Made by a program: the position numbers and the translations under genes. Below the pieces are notes generated by a model. The model was not told the DNA's origin. It saw nothing but the letters and a program-made list of their open reading frames with translations, and made no database searches. A stretch of 64,000 nucleotides of DNA from Tolypocladium sp. Sup5 PDA-1 (taxonomy: Eukaryota > Ascomycota > Sordariomycetes > Hypocreales > Ophiocordycipitaceae). Shown piece after piece: positions 40,723 to 52,738 of the stretch. The stretch lies in assembly GCA_000750105.3 (NCBI GenBank), contig JPHH03000016.1, forward strand, positions 186,001 to 250,000. The letters are read 5' to 3'. Each line of letters starts with the position of its first letter. Position 1 is the stretch's first letter.

Positions 40723-43700
40723 ATGGGGGATCAGGCTGTCGCATGTCAGCCTGACGAGGCTGCTGGGCAAAAGACGCCATCGATGGGCTCACGCAGCGTC
40801 CTGCAAACTTCAACCGCCAACGGCCTCGCCCAGCAGGCGTCCGACGCTCAGTCAGCCTTGGCTGCAATCAAACTGGATGCCAGTGAACCAGACGAAGAGC
40901 ACCGCGGCTCTGGCGATGACCACGATGTCGACAGCGAAAGCGACGACGGCGTCGACAAGTACCGCCTGATCGGCAACCCCGAAGTCGCCCGTGGCCTGTC
41001 AGCCCTGCGCCAGCGCGGCGATGCTGCTTTCCACGAATGGATAGAGAAGAGCCAACGGCTCAGTGCAAAGCTGCCCAACGGCCAGGCGGAGGGCATAGAC
41101 CGAGTGTCGACGGCCTGTTTAATCCAGAGCAACGAGGAGAAGCGAATCATCGCCTCCCCCCGCGAGTACCAGATTGAGCTCTTTGAGCGAGCCAAGGAGC
41201 GGAACATCATCATCGTCCTCGATACAGGTACGGTTTGGCCATATGCGGTGGCGTAACGTGTAGTCATCTGACATGGGCTGCAGGATCTGGCAAGACACTC
41301 ATCGCCGCGCTCCTGTTGAGACACACGCTGGACCAGGAGCTGGAGCGACGTGCCATCGGCCAGCCCAAAAAGGTCGCCTTCTTCCTCGTTGAAAAGGTGG
41401 CGCTGTGCTTCCAGCAGTACAGCGTCCTCAAGGCCAACCTGGAGCACCCCGTGGCCAAGTTCCATGGCGAAATGGCGGGCCACATGAGGACCAAGGAGTT
41501 TTGGGACAAGCAGTTCGCAGACAACATGGTCTTTGTGTGCACGGCGCAGATTGTCCTGGACTGTCTGAACAGTGGCTTTCTGCACATCAGCCAGATCAAC
41601 CTTCTCATCTTTGACGAAGCGCACCACACGAAGAAGAACCACCCGTACGCCCGCATCATCAAGGACCACTACCTTCGTGAGCCCAACAACCGCCCTCGAA
41701 TACTCGGCATGACGGCTTCCCCGGTCGACGCGCAGACACGAGACTTGCGCGCCGCAGCCACCGAGTTGGAAAGCATACTGTGCAGCGAAATTGCGACAGT
41801 GTCCGACGAAGCGCTCATCCAGAGCCAGGCCCAACGGCGTCAGATCGAGACAAAGGAGTACTACGACAGGCTCACCAAGCCTGAAAACGCGCGCACGCCG
41901 CTATGGAATGAAATTGCCGACCTAATATCCTACGACGTCCAGTATCGGGTTCACTTTGATGCCACGCAGGAAGCTGCTTCGACGCTTGGTGCCTGGTGTG
42001 CCGACAGGTACTGGGAGCTCTTCATGACGGACGCAGAGGTCAGCAAGCGAGCAGCCAAGGCGCAGAGCTCAAGCAGCGGTCTCTTCACAGTTGATGGCGT
42101 GAGCGAGGCAGACATAGTCCTTTCTACGCTGCACCAAGCCCAGCAGATCATCAGGGACCATGCGGCCTCGAACACGGCGGCAATGGATGGTGCTTCCAAG
42201 GGCTTCTCTTCCAAGGTCAAGACACTGCGTCACATACTCGAAGATGCGTTCCGACAAGATGCGAGGCGGTGCATTGTCTTTGTGCAAAAGCGATATACCG
42301 CGCTTCTCCTTGCCGACGTTTTCCAACAGGTTGACAAGCACGTACCAAACATGCGCGCAGCCTGCCTTGTAAGTCAACGAACGCCGCCCCAACAGCTTGG
42401 GCTCTTGAACTGACAACCTCGCCTCCATCCAGGTCGGATCCCAAGCCATGTCATCCAGCATCGCCAACATGTCCTTCCGCGACCAAGTCCTGTCGCTGCA
42501 GCGATTTCGACGAGGCGAGACCAACTGCCTGTTTGCTACCCAGGTAGCCGAGGAGGGCATCGATATCCCCGAGTGCGACCTTATTATTCGGTTCGATCTT
42601 TATGACTCGGCCATCCAGTACATCCAGTCCAAGGGCCGGGCTCGTCAAGCCAAGTCGACGTATATCAGCATGCTGGAAGAGGGCAACATGCAGCACCTTC
42701 GGCGGCTCAAACAAGCGACGAGAGACGCCAACGCGCTGCGACAGTTTTGCTCCGCCCTGCCTGCCGACAGGAAGATCCAAGATACGTTTGATCCTACGAC
42801 ATCGTTGGAGCACGAGCGCATTGCGCAGAAAGTCTACGAGATACGTGAGACGGGAGCTCGCCTTACGTTTGCCTCGAGCCAAGAAGTGCTATCCAAATTC
42901 GTGTCGTCATTGTCCTACAACGACATGTCGTTGACGCCAGAGTATGTCATTACGTCGTCGTACACCAGCAAGAAGTTTGTCGCGACAATAGTCTTTCCCG
43001 AGTCGAGTCCGATCAAGTCGATGAATGGATTTGCCCAGCGCAACAAGCAGCTTGCTCGATGCTCCGCGGCGTTTGAGGCGTGCGTGGACCTCATCAAGAA
43101 AAAATACATCAACGGCCACCTGCAACCGACCCTCAGCAAGCGACTTCCAGCGATGCGCAACGCCCGCCTGGCTTTGAGCTCGAATATGCGGGAGGAGTAC
43201 ACCATGCGCGTGAAGCCGGAGGTGTGGTCGCAGTTTGGCCCGGATGCCCCGACGGAGCTCTTTCAAGCGGTTCTTGCCCTCGACGACCCCGAAGCGGTTG
43301 GGCGGCCCACGAGTCCCTTGATTCTGCTCAGCAGACATCCGCTGCCGTGCCTGGAGCCGACGCTGCTCTATCTTGACCAGGGCCGTACTTCGGTGGCACG
43401 ACTGCTGCCTTTGTCGAAGCCCCTCAAGCTAACCCCTGAGGAGGTTGAAGCGTTGGCCAACTTCACATTAATCATGTTTGCCGATGTGTTCAGCAAAGAC
43501 TACAATGCCGGTCCAGAACAGATGCCGTACTTTGTGGCTCCTTCGGCTGTCGTAGATACGAAAAGCCTGAATGGAGACTCTCCTCTCATTGACTGGAAGC
43601 AGCTCGATAGGGTCGTTCACTCCGAGCCTCCCACTTGGCGTGATGCGCAGGATGACGACTTTTTCCACCACAAGTTCGTTATGGACCCTTGGGATGGATC

Positions 43701-45600
43701 TCGCAAGTTCATCATCCACGGCGTCAACAAAAGCCTCAAGCCGAGTGATCCCGTGCCTGAAGGCGCGCCTGTGCCGAAGAGCCGAGCTTACCGGCTTGTG
43801 GAGCAGGACATCAAGGAGTACAGCAACAGTCTCACGATCAATTCCCGCAAGAGGCAGACCTGGGACGAGGGCCAGCCTGTTGTCAACGCGGAGCTCCTAT
43901 CGCTGCGACGCAACTTTCTCGACGAGTACGGCACGGAAGAGGCCCGGGGCGTGGGCCAGGACAAGCGCTGTTGGCTCATTCTCGAGCCCCTGAGGATCTC
44001 AAGACTGCCGATCCAAGTGGTGTCAATGGCCCTGATTGTGCCCGTCATGATGTACCGTATTGACTCGGTGCTGATTACTCTCGAGGCTTGTACGCTGCTC
44101 GACTTGGACGTCCGCCCAGACTTGGCGCTCGAGGCGCTCACAAAGGACAGCTCCAACACGGAGGAGCACGGGGAAGAGCAAGTCGACTTCCAGATTGGCA
44201 TGGGCAACAACTACGAGCGACTAGAGTTTCTCGGAGACGCCTTTCTCAAGATGGCCACGACCGTGTCCCTGTTCACTCTTATGCCAAACACCAACGAGTT
44301 TGAGTACCACGTCGAGCGCATGCTGTTGGTGTGCAATCAGAACCTGTTTAACCACGCCGTCGATCGCAAGCTTCAAGAATACGTTCGATCAAAGTCGTTT
44401 GATCGGCGCACGTGGTACCCCAACCTTCAGCTCAAGAAGGGCAAGGTGGGAAAGGCAGAAGTACGGCACAGCCTGTCCAAAAAGTCGATTGCAGACGTCT
44501 GCGAGGCGCTGATCGGAGCGGCGTATATTGGCAGCATGGGCAGGGGTGTTGGCGAGATGGACCTGGCCGTGAGGGCCGTGAGCAAGATGGTCAAGAGCAA
44601 GAACCACAAGATGCTCAAGTTCAGCGAGTACTACGAGGCGTTTAAGATGCCGGACTGGCAAACCGTGACCGCTTCCGCTTCACAGCGGGCTGCCGTTGAT
44701 CGTATCCACGAGGCCACGGGCTATCGCTTTGAGTGGCCGCTCCTCTTGCGCAGCGCCTTCAAGCATCCGTCTTACCCGTACGAGACGATCCCCAGCTACC
44801 AACGACTTGAGTTCCTGGGCGACGCGCTGCTGGATCTGGTCATTGTCGACTACCTCTTTCAGCGCTTTCCCGACGCGGACCCGCAGTGGTTGACGGAACA
44901 CAAGATGGCCATGGTGTCGAATCACTTCTTTGGCTCCCTCTGCGTACATCTCGGTCTCCAGAGGCACCTCCTTATGACCACTTCGGCGCTTATCGGCCAA
45001 ATCGGGGACTACGTCGCCGAGTTGGAGCTAGCCAAGGAGACGGCTCGGCTGGAAGTAGAGGCCAACGGTCTCGCCGTGCGACAGGACTTTTGGCTCGCGA
45101 CGTCGCAGCCGCCCAAGGTGCTGTCCGACATGCTCGAAGCGCTCGTCGGCGCCATGTTCGTGGACTCGCGGTACGACTACGCCGTAGTACGTCGCTTCTT
45201 CACGTCCTTTATCCAGCCGTACTTTGAGGACATGGCGTTGTACGACACCTACGCGAGCCGGCACCCCGTCACGGCGCTCGCGCACGTCATGCAGAACCAG
45301 TTTGGCTGCCAGCGCTGGCGGCTGTACGTGTCGACGGTGCCCGCCGCCGCGGACCGGGGCGCGGCGGCGCTGACGGACGAGGACATCGTGTGCGCGCTCA
45401 TGGTTCACGAGCAGGCGGTCGAGCACTCGACGGGCAAGACGGGGCGGGATGCGAAGCTCGTGGTTGCCAAGATGGCGCTGCAGCGGTTTGAGGGGGTGGA
45501 CAGGGAGGTCTTTAGGGCTGAGATGGGGTGCAATTGCAATTGCAAGGAGGGAGAGGCTGTGGAGGCCACGGGTAATAATGATGGGCCATCTCAGGGGTAG
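40723..45600 (+). CDS. DCL1: Dicer-like protein 1
   Basis: Three exons: 40723-41227, 41284-42368 and 42433-45600, total 1,585 residues; introns are 56 and 64 bp, the first splitting the P-loop (LDT-GSGKT). Order of domains: an acidic, unstructured N-terminus (about 1-140); DExD/H helicase with ASPREYQIELFERAKERN, GSGKT near 169-173 and DEAH at 278-281; helicase C-terminal half (VAEEGIDIPE and KGRARQAKS, about 565-605); a dicer dimerisation region (about 660-760); RNase IIIa (NNYERLEFLGDAFLKMA near 1121, partner DVCEALIGAAY); RNase IIIb (YQRLEFLGDALLDLV near 1319, partner SDMLEALVGAMFVD); and a C-terminal double-stranded-RNA-binding-like end with the cysteine cluster CNCNC near 1562. It cuts long double-stranded RNA into small RNAs for quelling or meiotic silencing. 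Length and sequence favour DCL1 over DCL2. Confidence 0.85.
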
Positions 45601-46870
45601 GAACGAGGTTTAAGATACCAGACTCGGAGGGAGATATGTAGCTTCCACGATCACGAAGACACGGTAGATGAAATATAGACTTGCGTTTATGCTGGATTGT
45701 TCTAGTGCCACGGTTAACTTGACTCTGCTCTTTAACTTGGTCCTTCATCAAGGTGGTTGTGGTGAAAGAGGATTCGGGGATTACGGCGCAAGTTTTGCGT
45801 TTCTGGGGAGACAAATGCCGTCGCCAAGCGCAGTCGCCCGCGTATTACCTCCCGCTGCGTTAATCGGACGGTGGATTCGCAGGTGTCAATAAACCGGCGT
45901 GCACCAGGGGCCATGGCTCTGCAAGTCACATCACCGGAGTCGTGGACACCAAACGAAAAGCCACCAGCTCTTCGTCACAGAGTCCAACGTCGTCATGGCC
46001 ATTCCGAAAGCGCGCCAGACCAGCTGGCTGCGATACCTAGGACACAATGCAATCGGGGGAAGAAGTAAGGCAGGGGTTGATTTTTTATGAAGACGCGGTA
46101 CATCTGCATGTCGAGGAGGAGTTCCGTGTAGTGCGAAACCGAGAAACCGACCGCGGGGACTTGATCTCTCTGCTGGTGTACAAGCCACTTCGACGAACCC
46201 GGCCAACCGCACACAACTACAGGCAACAACCAGTAACCACTATCAACTCGTGCAAAGAGCGAGAACAACTCCCATCTCTCATGGAGCTTCGTATACGTTT
46301 ACCATCCGCGTTGGACACTCCGTCGTCTCTCCGGCGTTGACCATTCCCAGCCCCCCCCCCCCCTTTCCATCGAAACCCACCAGGCCGTTACCAACTCACG
46401 ACTCCTCCCCCAAACCCCCTTCCCAACCGTGATTCACAGCCCCCGCCGGCAACCTGCCCGCATACACCCAACCCAGTCACACATCACATGAGCCAAAGAT
46501 GATTGTCGCCCATTCGAGCAGTCCTTTGTCACCAAGCGAGTCGGAGCGGGGGCCGCATGCACGGAATCCATTGTCCCCTGCTACCAATACGCCGCATCAA
46601 TGGTGAGAATCAGTACGTACGAGTAAAATGCAATTCACCTCATCAATGGTGACAATCGGGCCGTAAAACACGGGGTATTATTAAAATACAATCCCGCCTG
46701 TGCCCTACCTATCCTAGCAACGCCGGAGGCGGTTCAACGTGCCCAGCCCGCCCCAAAAGTATGCATGCCCCTGAACGCCAAAGCAATGCCAATGCAGACA
46801 CTTTCCCAAAAGCGCGCTGGCCGCCCAACTAAAATACATGCTCCCGCGATGATGCCCGTGGTAGTCCGTC
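45601..46870. other. Convergent intergenic region, about 1.3 kb
   Basis: Lies between the 3' ends of DCL1 and the phosphatase-like gene. It contains a run of 13 C at 46351-46363. Short frames only; no recognisable gene. Confidence 0.45.
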
Positions 46871-47950
46871 TTAGGGGGTGCTCGTGTCCTTGAACGGCGC
46901 AAAGGAGGCCCGATCCGTGAATCGGTCGAGATCGTTCGCCGGCCGCGGTTGCTTGCCGCTCGCAGCGTCCTGGTCCATGTCCATCATGTCGTCCACCCCC
47001 CGTTTTGCCCGCACGCCGGCCCCCGTGGCAGCGCCCGACCGCGCCGCTCCTCCGTCCTGCGCCTGGCCCCCCGCCCGCGAGTGCTGCGCGACGGCGTGGC
47101 GGGCCTTCAAGATGTCCTCCCACGTCTGCAGGGTGCGCTTCACCTCCTCGTCGAAGCTGCAGCAGAAGCGCTGGACGCTGGTGAACTGGATCGTGGGCAC
47201 CATGGTCTTGCCGAACATGGCCATGATGTAGGCCGCGACGATGCCGGCGGAGCGGTCGTTGCCCGACTCGCACGCGACCAGGACCTTGCCGCGGCGGAAC
47301 TCGGCCTCGGAATCCATGAGCAGCAGGCCCTGCTGGCGCCTCTCCAGCGCCTGGGCGTGGTAGACGGCGAGCAGGTGGTCGTTGATCAGGCGGACGGCCT
47401 CCGGGAACGCACGCACCATGCCCTGGGTCCCGTCGACATCGAGCACGCACGCGTGGACACCCAAGGCGGCATGCGCGCTCTCCAGGCTGAGGATCCGGGA
47501 CCCCGCCATGCGGGCGTCGCGGGCGACGAGGACCATGGTGATGCCCTCGGCCGTCAGGAAGGCGTGGTCGCGGACGACGCTCGTGGGGCCAAGGTACAAG
47601 AAGTCGAGGATGGGCTGGGCCTGGCGGCGCTGCTCGTAGGTCCACGAGGTGGCGCGGTCCCGGGCGACCTGGGTGGCGTTGCGCGTGATGATGGCGAGGT
47701 CGGCGCTCGTCAGCTGCGTCGGGTCGACGTGCTCGAACGAGGGCATCAGGGCCAGGTCGCCGCCCGGGACGCGCTGGGCGATGGGCACGTGGATGAAGGG
47801 CGGGCTGGGCGCGCGGTACGAGTAGGCCGCGGCGCGGATGGCGTCTCTGGAGACGGGCGTGGAGCGCTCTGGCTTGGCCGTGGGGAAGGAGTTGCCGGCG
47901 GCGGGAGAGGAGGAGGAGCCCATGGCTTGGTCGCTGCTGGCGTCCATCAT
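46871..47950 (-). CDS. Dual-specificity-phosphatase-fold protein, altered active site
   Basis: A 359-residue protein. Residues about 110-275 match the DSP fold in order: ILDFLYLGPTSVVRDHAFL, GITMVLVARDA, VLDVDGTQGMVRAFPEAVRL (the general-acid Asp region), and the P-loop region VLVACESGNDRSAGIVAAYI. The consensus HCxxGxxRS reads A-C-E-S-G-N-D-R-S: the nucleophile Cys227 and Arg233 remain, but the preceding histidine is Ala226. Loss of this His raises the Cys pKa and usually weakens activity, so it may be a slow phosphatase or a binding (STYX-like) protein. The C-terminus is low-complexity and ends in DRASFAPFKDTSTP. The start at ATG 47950 (MMDASSDQ) was chosen over an open but featureless upstream frame. 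Both long opposing frames inside it are shadows. Confidence 0.7.
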   Translation of the reverse strand: MMDASSDQAMGSSSSPAAGNSFPTAKPERSTPVSRDAIRAAAYSYRAPSPPFIHVPIAQRVPGGDLALMPSFEHVDPTQLTSADLAIITRNATQVARDRATSWTYEQRRQAQPILDFLYLGPTSVVRDHAFLTAEGITMVLVARDARMAGSRILSLESAHAALGVHACVLDVDGTQGMVRAFPEAVRLINDHLLAVYHAQALERRQQGLLLMDSEAEFRRGKVLVACESGNDRSAGIVAAYIMAMFGKTMVPTIQFTSVQRFCCSFDEEVKRTLQTWEDILKARHAVAQHSRAGGQAQDGGAARSGAATGAGVRAKRGVDDMMDMDQDAASGKQPRPANDLDRFTDRASFAPFKDTSTP

Positions 47951-48856
47951 GTTCTCGTGGCGTTGTGGTTTGCTGGTGTTTTGTCCTCGTGCCCTGAGCT
48001 CTTCTCCCCTCGGCCCTCTCGCGGGGCACAGGTATTGTCCGTGCTGCCAGCTGGGCGAGATGCAATACTCGGCGCTGCGATGAATAGCAATTGAGCCCGC
48101 AGTGACAACAGCAAGGCGCCTCTGAATAGTTTGCTGTCTGTCGTCGGTCAGTCGGCCACGCGGGGTGTAAGAGATGGTGTACGGGGGATTAGCCAAGCTC
48201 GGGAGCTGCACGCAGACGCGAGTTGATGCAGCCGCAACCCCTCGGCCGGTGGACGGTTGGACCTGCCGTGCCTCCCGCCGTTGGTCGCTGTCGGCAATTG
48301 GAGCTTTTGGCTTCTTTTGGCGGCCCCACCCCACCGCAACCGCTTGAACCACTCCGTCGGCTCCTCCTACGGCCCGCTGAGCCGCTCAACCGCTTCAAAT
48401 ACACCAACAAGTTCTCTGCAGTCTGCAGGTCTCACACAGCGATGCAGCATCGTCCCACCGTCTCTGCCTCATCGCCCAATGCACGCAAACACAACTGCCG
48501 GCATGTCATATTCCTTTTGAATGGGGCATGCAGATGGCTTCATGCCATCCAATGTGACGAGTCGATTGTTGCCATGCAAAGTGGCCGGGCATCACAGCAT
48601 GTCATCTATTGTCCTGCACGGGCGTCTATATTGCTCCCCATCCATTAGTACTTTGCTCTATTCACAGAGCTTGCCCTCATATCATACACGCAGAGTAGTG
48701 TACAGAACAGCCATCGTCTATCCAATGCCCAGTGTCCCCAGCCTCAACGCCAAACAGCATGCTTCGTGATACCCCCTCACCAGGTCCATCTATTCGTACA
48801 GAACGCTGATAAGCCACAACATGATGGCAGCAATATCAGACGTCTCACCCCGCCAT
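47951..48856. other. Intergenic, about 900 bp
   Basis: Promoter and leader of the phosphatase-like gene, then the 3' flank of SUV3. Only short frames; nothing recognisable. Confidence 0.45.
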
Positions 48857-51268
48857 CTAGCTGCTTCGCGAAGACGCCGCCTGCGCGGCCTCTCTCTGCC
48901 CCCGTTCGTCCTTCTCGGGCCAGTCCGTCAGGGGCGGGTCGTCGTGCTCCTGCTCCAGGTCCTCCGCCTCGCCCTCGCCCATCTGCTTCATGCTCATCTT
49001 GCGCGACTGCGCCTGCAGCCTCTTGCTCTTGCGCTTGTTCTCCAGCTGCTCCTCGGTAAAGTCCAGCCGCTCCAGCGTCTCGATCAGCTTCTCCTCCACC
49101 AGGGACCGCACGTGGAACGCCAACGCCTGGCTGCGGAACATTCCCGCGTAGCGGTACGACAGCCACACGTACTGGTTGATGGCGACGTGCAGGGACTCCA
49201 GCTTGTAGAGGTAGTCCTGCGCGCCGCCTGCGTAATCTTCCAGGGTCATGTCCAGAAACTCCAACGGAATCTCCTTGATGGATAAGAGGTCGCCGGCTGA
49301 GTTTTCCGCCACGACGCGCGCCAGAGCCCGCAGGACATCAACGGCGCCTTCCGCGCGGAGTGCCACAGGCAGGTAGCAGAACGTAAGCCTGTCGTAGATG
49401 GTGAGGGGGAGATCTTGGATGATATCCGCAATCTCGAGAATGTCGTTTCCAATGTTCAGACGATATCGTGGTCCCACTGTTGCGGCCGCCTTGATTCGCA
49501 TCAGGATAAACGACAGCGGCGTGTCGGGAGGAAAGTAAGAGGCGAAGCGCTCGACAATGCCCGCAGGAGGTTGGATACACGCTGCTTCAATGTCATCCAC
49601 CTTTTTCTGAAAGGCTCGGTGCACGTTTCTCAGGTCTGCGTGATCCATGGTGGTCACGTAGCCCACCTTTTCCAGCTCTGCCTCTTCCGCTGACGCCGAG
49701 CCTTCTCTGGCCGCGCTCTGAGCCGTCCGGTACCGCCCTGCCCTGCCGCCAATCTGCTTAATCTCGGGGTACGTAAGCAGACGGTTCTGGTTGCCGTCAA
49801 ACTTGGTCACCGATTCCAGGATGACGCGGCGAATCTCGAGGTTCAGGCCCATGCCGATGGCATCGCTGGCCACGATAAAGTCGTAGTCATTGTGGGGGTC
49901 GTTGAACAACGCGGCCTGCTGCACGCGCACTTCGGGCGGCAGCGAGCCGTAGATGATGGCACAGCGTCTGCCCGTGCGAGTCTCCACGTTGCGCTTCAGG
50001 ACATGCAGCGACAGCCGACTAAAGGCGACAATGGCATCGCCCCTCTGCAGGTTGTTGTAGTCGCCTTCGATGGCCGTGTCCATGGTCTTGAGCGGGCTGA
50101 GACGGTCGTAGTGGTGGACAACGCACTTGTCGCCGATGCTAGCACACAATGCTTGGATGAGGGTGACCGCCCGGTCCTCGCCGCAAAGGTGAACCTCCTT
50201 TGCCTGCACACCGAGCAGCGCAGTCGTCCAGGCGTTGCCACGTTCCGGATCGGCAATCATCTGGATTTCGTCGATGACAGCAACATCGAACCGGGTATTT
50301 AGCGGCACCATTTCCACTGTGCAGCTGGAAAAGTACTGGTCCGTGTCCTCGGGGATGCGGACCTCTTCGCCGGTAATTAGAGCGCAGGGTCGACCTTTGG
50401 CCTTTAGTCGTTGGTACACCTCGGTGGCCAGCAGACGAAGCGGCCCAGCGTAGACACCGCACTTGGAACTCTCCAGGGCCTTGAGGGCGTTGTAGGTCTT
50501 GCCCGAGTTTGTCGGTCCGACATGGACGTGAATCGTCCGCTGCATGGTCCGCGTGGCGGGGAACCATTCGTGAGGGAACCGGAAGTCGAGCAATCGCTTC
50601 TGGCTGTCTTCCAGCCCCTTTGAAAACCGCTGCCGGACGACAAACGACTGAAACGAGTACTGGATCTCCTTGGTGAGCCCCTTGATGTCCTTCATGATGA
50701 ACGCATCCCTCAGGTTCCAGAAGAGCGGGTTCTTGTCGCGCCGAGTGACATTCTGCTCCGCGAGAGAAAACGCGTGGTCCAGCGCGTTCATGAACAGCGC
50801 GGCTTGCCTGTTCAGCTCATCCTCACCAATCCCAGCCGCCGAGAACTGAGACGACGCCAGTTGCGTGAGGACGACCTGCAGGCGATGCAGCACGGTGGAC
50901 CGGAACACGCCATGGCGGCCGGTGTATTTCTTGGTAAAGTCAAGACGCAGCCTACTCTTGGGATCGTGGCCCTGGCTGACCTGTTTGTACATGTTAGTCA
51001 TGTGTCCATCGACAGGGCGCCTCGAGGTGCCAGGGAAACGGGTGACGCTCACAGAGTCGGCTCGAGACCTAGCGGCAAGCTTCGCTACAGTCTTGGACTC
51101 GTCGCTGGGTGATGGTGGCCCCTTGTGAGGGACTGGTCTGCTCGAGTGCTGACCCTGTTTCCTGGGTGGGCCGCGACTTGCTTGGAGAGCCGTAGTCGTA
51201 GACAGAGCTCGACGACATGTCGGGTGAGGACTGACTCTCCAAGCCACTGCTCGGGCGAGCTGTTTCAT
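48857..51268 (-). CDS. SUV3: Mitochondrial ATP-dependent RNA helicase Suv3
   Basis: An intronless 803-residue Ski2-like helicase. The N-terminus MKQLARAVAWRVSPHPTCRR is a classic mitochondrial presequence. Helicase motifs: GPTNSGKT near residue 250 (motif I), GPLRLLA (Ia), DEIQ near 330 (motif II, diagnostic for Suv3), YGSLPPEVR, ASDAIGMGLNLEI, and QIGGRAGR near 500 (motif VI). The C-terminal Suv3 domain (about residues 560-740) includes PDTPLSFILMRIK and DRLTFCYLPV. The tail is charged. Suv3 is the helicase subunit of the mitochondrial RNA degradosome, working with the RNase II-type enzyme Dss1. The ATG at 51268 starts the presequence; the frame continues open upstream without targeting character. 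It is divergent from the R-SNARE gene. Confidence 0.92.
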   Translation of the reverse strand: MKQLARAVAWRVSPHPTCRRALSTTTALQASRGPPRKQGQHSSRPVPHKGPPSPSDESKTVAKLAARSRADSVSVTRFPGTSRRPVDGHMTNMYKQVSQGHDPKSRLRLDFTKKYTGRHGVFRSTVLHRLQVVLTQLASSQFSAAGIGEDELNRQAALFMNALDHAFSLAEQNVTRRDKNPLFWNLRDAFIMKDIKGLTKEIQYSFQSFVVRQRFSKGLEDSQKRLLDFRFPHEWFPATRTMQRTIHVHVGPTNSGKTYNALKALESSKCGVYAGPLRLLATEVYQRLKAKGRPCALITGEEVRIPEDTDQYFSSCTVEMVPLNTRFDVAVIDEIQMIADPERGNAWTTALLGVQAKEVHLCGEDRAVTLIQALCASIGDKCVVHHYDRLSPLKTMDTAIEGDYNNLQRGDAIVAFSRLSLHVLKRNVETRTGRRCAIIYGSLPPEVRVQQAALFNDPHNDYDFIVASDAIGMGLNLEIRRVILESVTKFDGNQNRLLTYPEIKQIGGRAGRYRTAQSAAREGSASAEEAELEKVGYVTTMDHADLRNVHRAFQKKVDDIEAACIQPPAGIVERFASYFPPDTPLSFILMRIKAAATVGPRYRLNIGNDILEIADIIQDLPLTIYDRLTFCYLPVALRAEGAVDVLRALARVVAENSAGDLLSIKEIPLEFLDMTLEDYAGGAQDYLYKLESLHVAINQYVWLSYRYAGMFRSQALAFHVRSLVEEKLIETLERLDFTEEQLENKRKSKRLQAQSRKMSMKQMGEGEAEDLEQEHDDPPLTDWPEKDERGQREAAQAASSRSS

Positions 51269-51934
51269 GGCCACAGCCTCGCCAATAAGCCAAACATGCT
51301 TTCCCTGGCCGAAGTTGATGTTCAAGGCAGCCGGGAAGCGAAAATGGCAGCAGAGTCGAGGTTCTAGAAGACTTCGTGGTCTCACAGTGAAGGATGTTGG
51401 CTCATCCATCGCCCCCTGTCATCTACAAAGAAAAATCGCCCGTCACGTGATGCCGACTTGGTGGTGGTTCGCTGTGGAATCTCCCAACACGAGGTTCGAA
51501 GCTGGCAATGAGGAGTAAATACTCCAATGGACACGCATTCGTGCGCAGAGTATCTCAATCATACCGATTTATCATTAGCCCGTTAATTGATTGTTCTTGT
51601 ACGGCATTCAAGTCTTGTGCAGCGAGGTGAAGCGGCAGTTGGGATTCCGGGCGCGCCACACTGCTGCGCCACAGCCGCCTCCGGCAGTGACGTCGTGGCG
51701 CCGACATCCGACTGCTTCACGGCATCTCTCAGGCAGCTTGGCAGCTGAGCTTCCCCAACAACCCAGATCCAACCAGGTCCTGAATATCGTCACCGAACCC
51801 GACAACCTCGTACTCCGTACGCCGCACCCTTGCGCTCCTCCAGCATCACACGCTCGATACCCAACCCGGCGCTTGCCAACCACCACCGGGCGACCGAGAC
51901 GCTCGTCCGAGACGGACGACTCCGAACCGTCACG
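51269..51934. promoter_or_regulatory. Divergent promoter region, SUV3 / R-SNARE
   Basis: 666 bp between two divergent genes. No TATA box stands out; open frames on both strands lack domain content. Confidence 0.45.
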
Positions 51935-52738
51935 ATGGCGTCGTCATCTACACCCGCGACGCCCCTCCTATAGTAAGCCCTCAAAGCATATCCAGAGCTT
52001 CCCTCTGGGCCATGCCTCCGCCACAGTAACAAGCTGCTCACTCGCGCCTCCGCCCGCAGCTCCTGCATCGCGCACAAGACCACCATCCTCGCAGAATGCA
52101 CCACCTCGGCCTCGTCGCAGACCTCGTCCCTCGCCTCCCTCATCCTCCCCAAGATCGAGCACGCCTCGCCCCAAAAGCTCACGTACACGCACGGCCAGCA
52201 CCAGATCCACTACGTCGCCGAGGCGCCCTCGGAACACCCGGGCCACCCCGCCGCCGGCGGCCTCACCTTCCTCGTCATCGCCGACGCCTCGCTCGGGCGC
52301 CGCGTGCCGTTCGGCTACCTCTTCGAGATCCGCACGCGCTTCTTCGCGCAGTTCCCCGAGGACAGCAGCGACTTCGCCGACATGCCCAACTACGGCGCGG
52401 GCTCCTTCAACGCCGAGCTCAAGGGCCTGATGGTCGAGTACGGCACCACGACGGGCGGGCGCGACGACGCCATCGGCAACGCGCGCCGCGAGATTGACGA
52501 CGTCAGGGGCATCATGACCAAGAACATCGAGAGCCTGCTGGAGCGCGGCGAGCGCCTGGACCTGCTGGTCGACAAGACGGACAGGCTGGGCGGCAGCGCG
52601 CGCGAGTTCCGGGTGCGCAGCAGGGGCCTGAAGCGCCAGATGTGGTGGAAGAACGTCAAGCTCATGGCGCTGCTCGCCCTGGTCATCTTCCTCATTGTCA
52701 TGGCCCTCGTGATTGCCATCAAGAACGCAGCACGATAG
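51935..52738 (+). CDS. Longin-type R-SNARE, VAMP7/Nyv1-like
   Basis: Two exons, 51935-51972 and 52060-52738, give 238 residues. The 87-bp intron (GTAAGC...CCGCAG) is phase 2 and rebuilds the longin start PLLYSCIAHKTTILAECTT. The longin domain (about 1-130) includes GLTFLVIADASLGRRVPFGY and FEIRTRFFAQF. The SNARE motif (about 150-205) contains IDDVRGIMTKNIESLLERGE, with the zero-layer arginine in LLERGERLDLL. A juxtamembrane WW precedes the C-terminal transmembrane helix (MALLALVIFLIVMALVIAI), as in tail-anchored SNAREs. VAMP7-type R-SNAREs act in fusion at the vacuole and late endosome; the fungal counterpart is Nyv1. Sec22 and Ykt6 are excluded by the N-terminus and by the membrane anchor, respectively. 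Confidence 0.88.

Noticed and set aside
46949..48094. Plus-strand 381-codon and second minus-strand 443-codon frames over the phosphatase-like gene
   Set aside because: Both are repetitive Gly/Arg/His/Val translations of GC-rich DNA; only the DSP-fold frame has ordered motifs.
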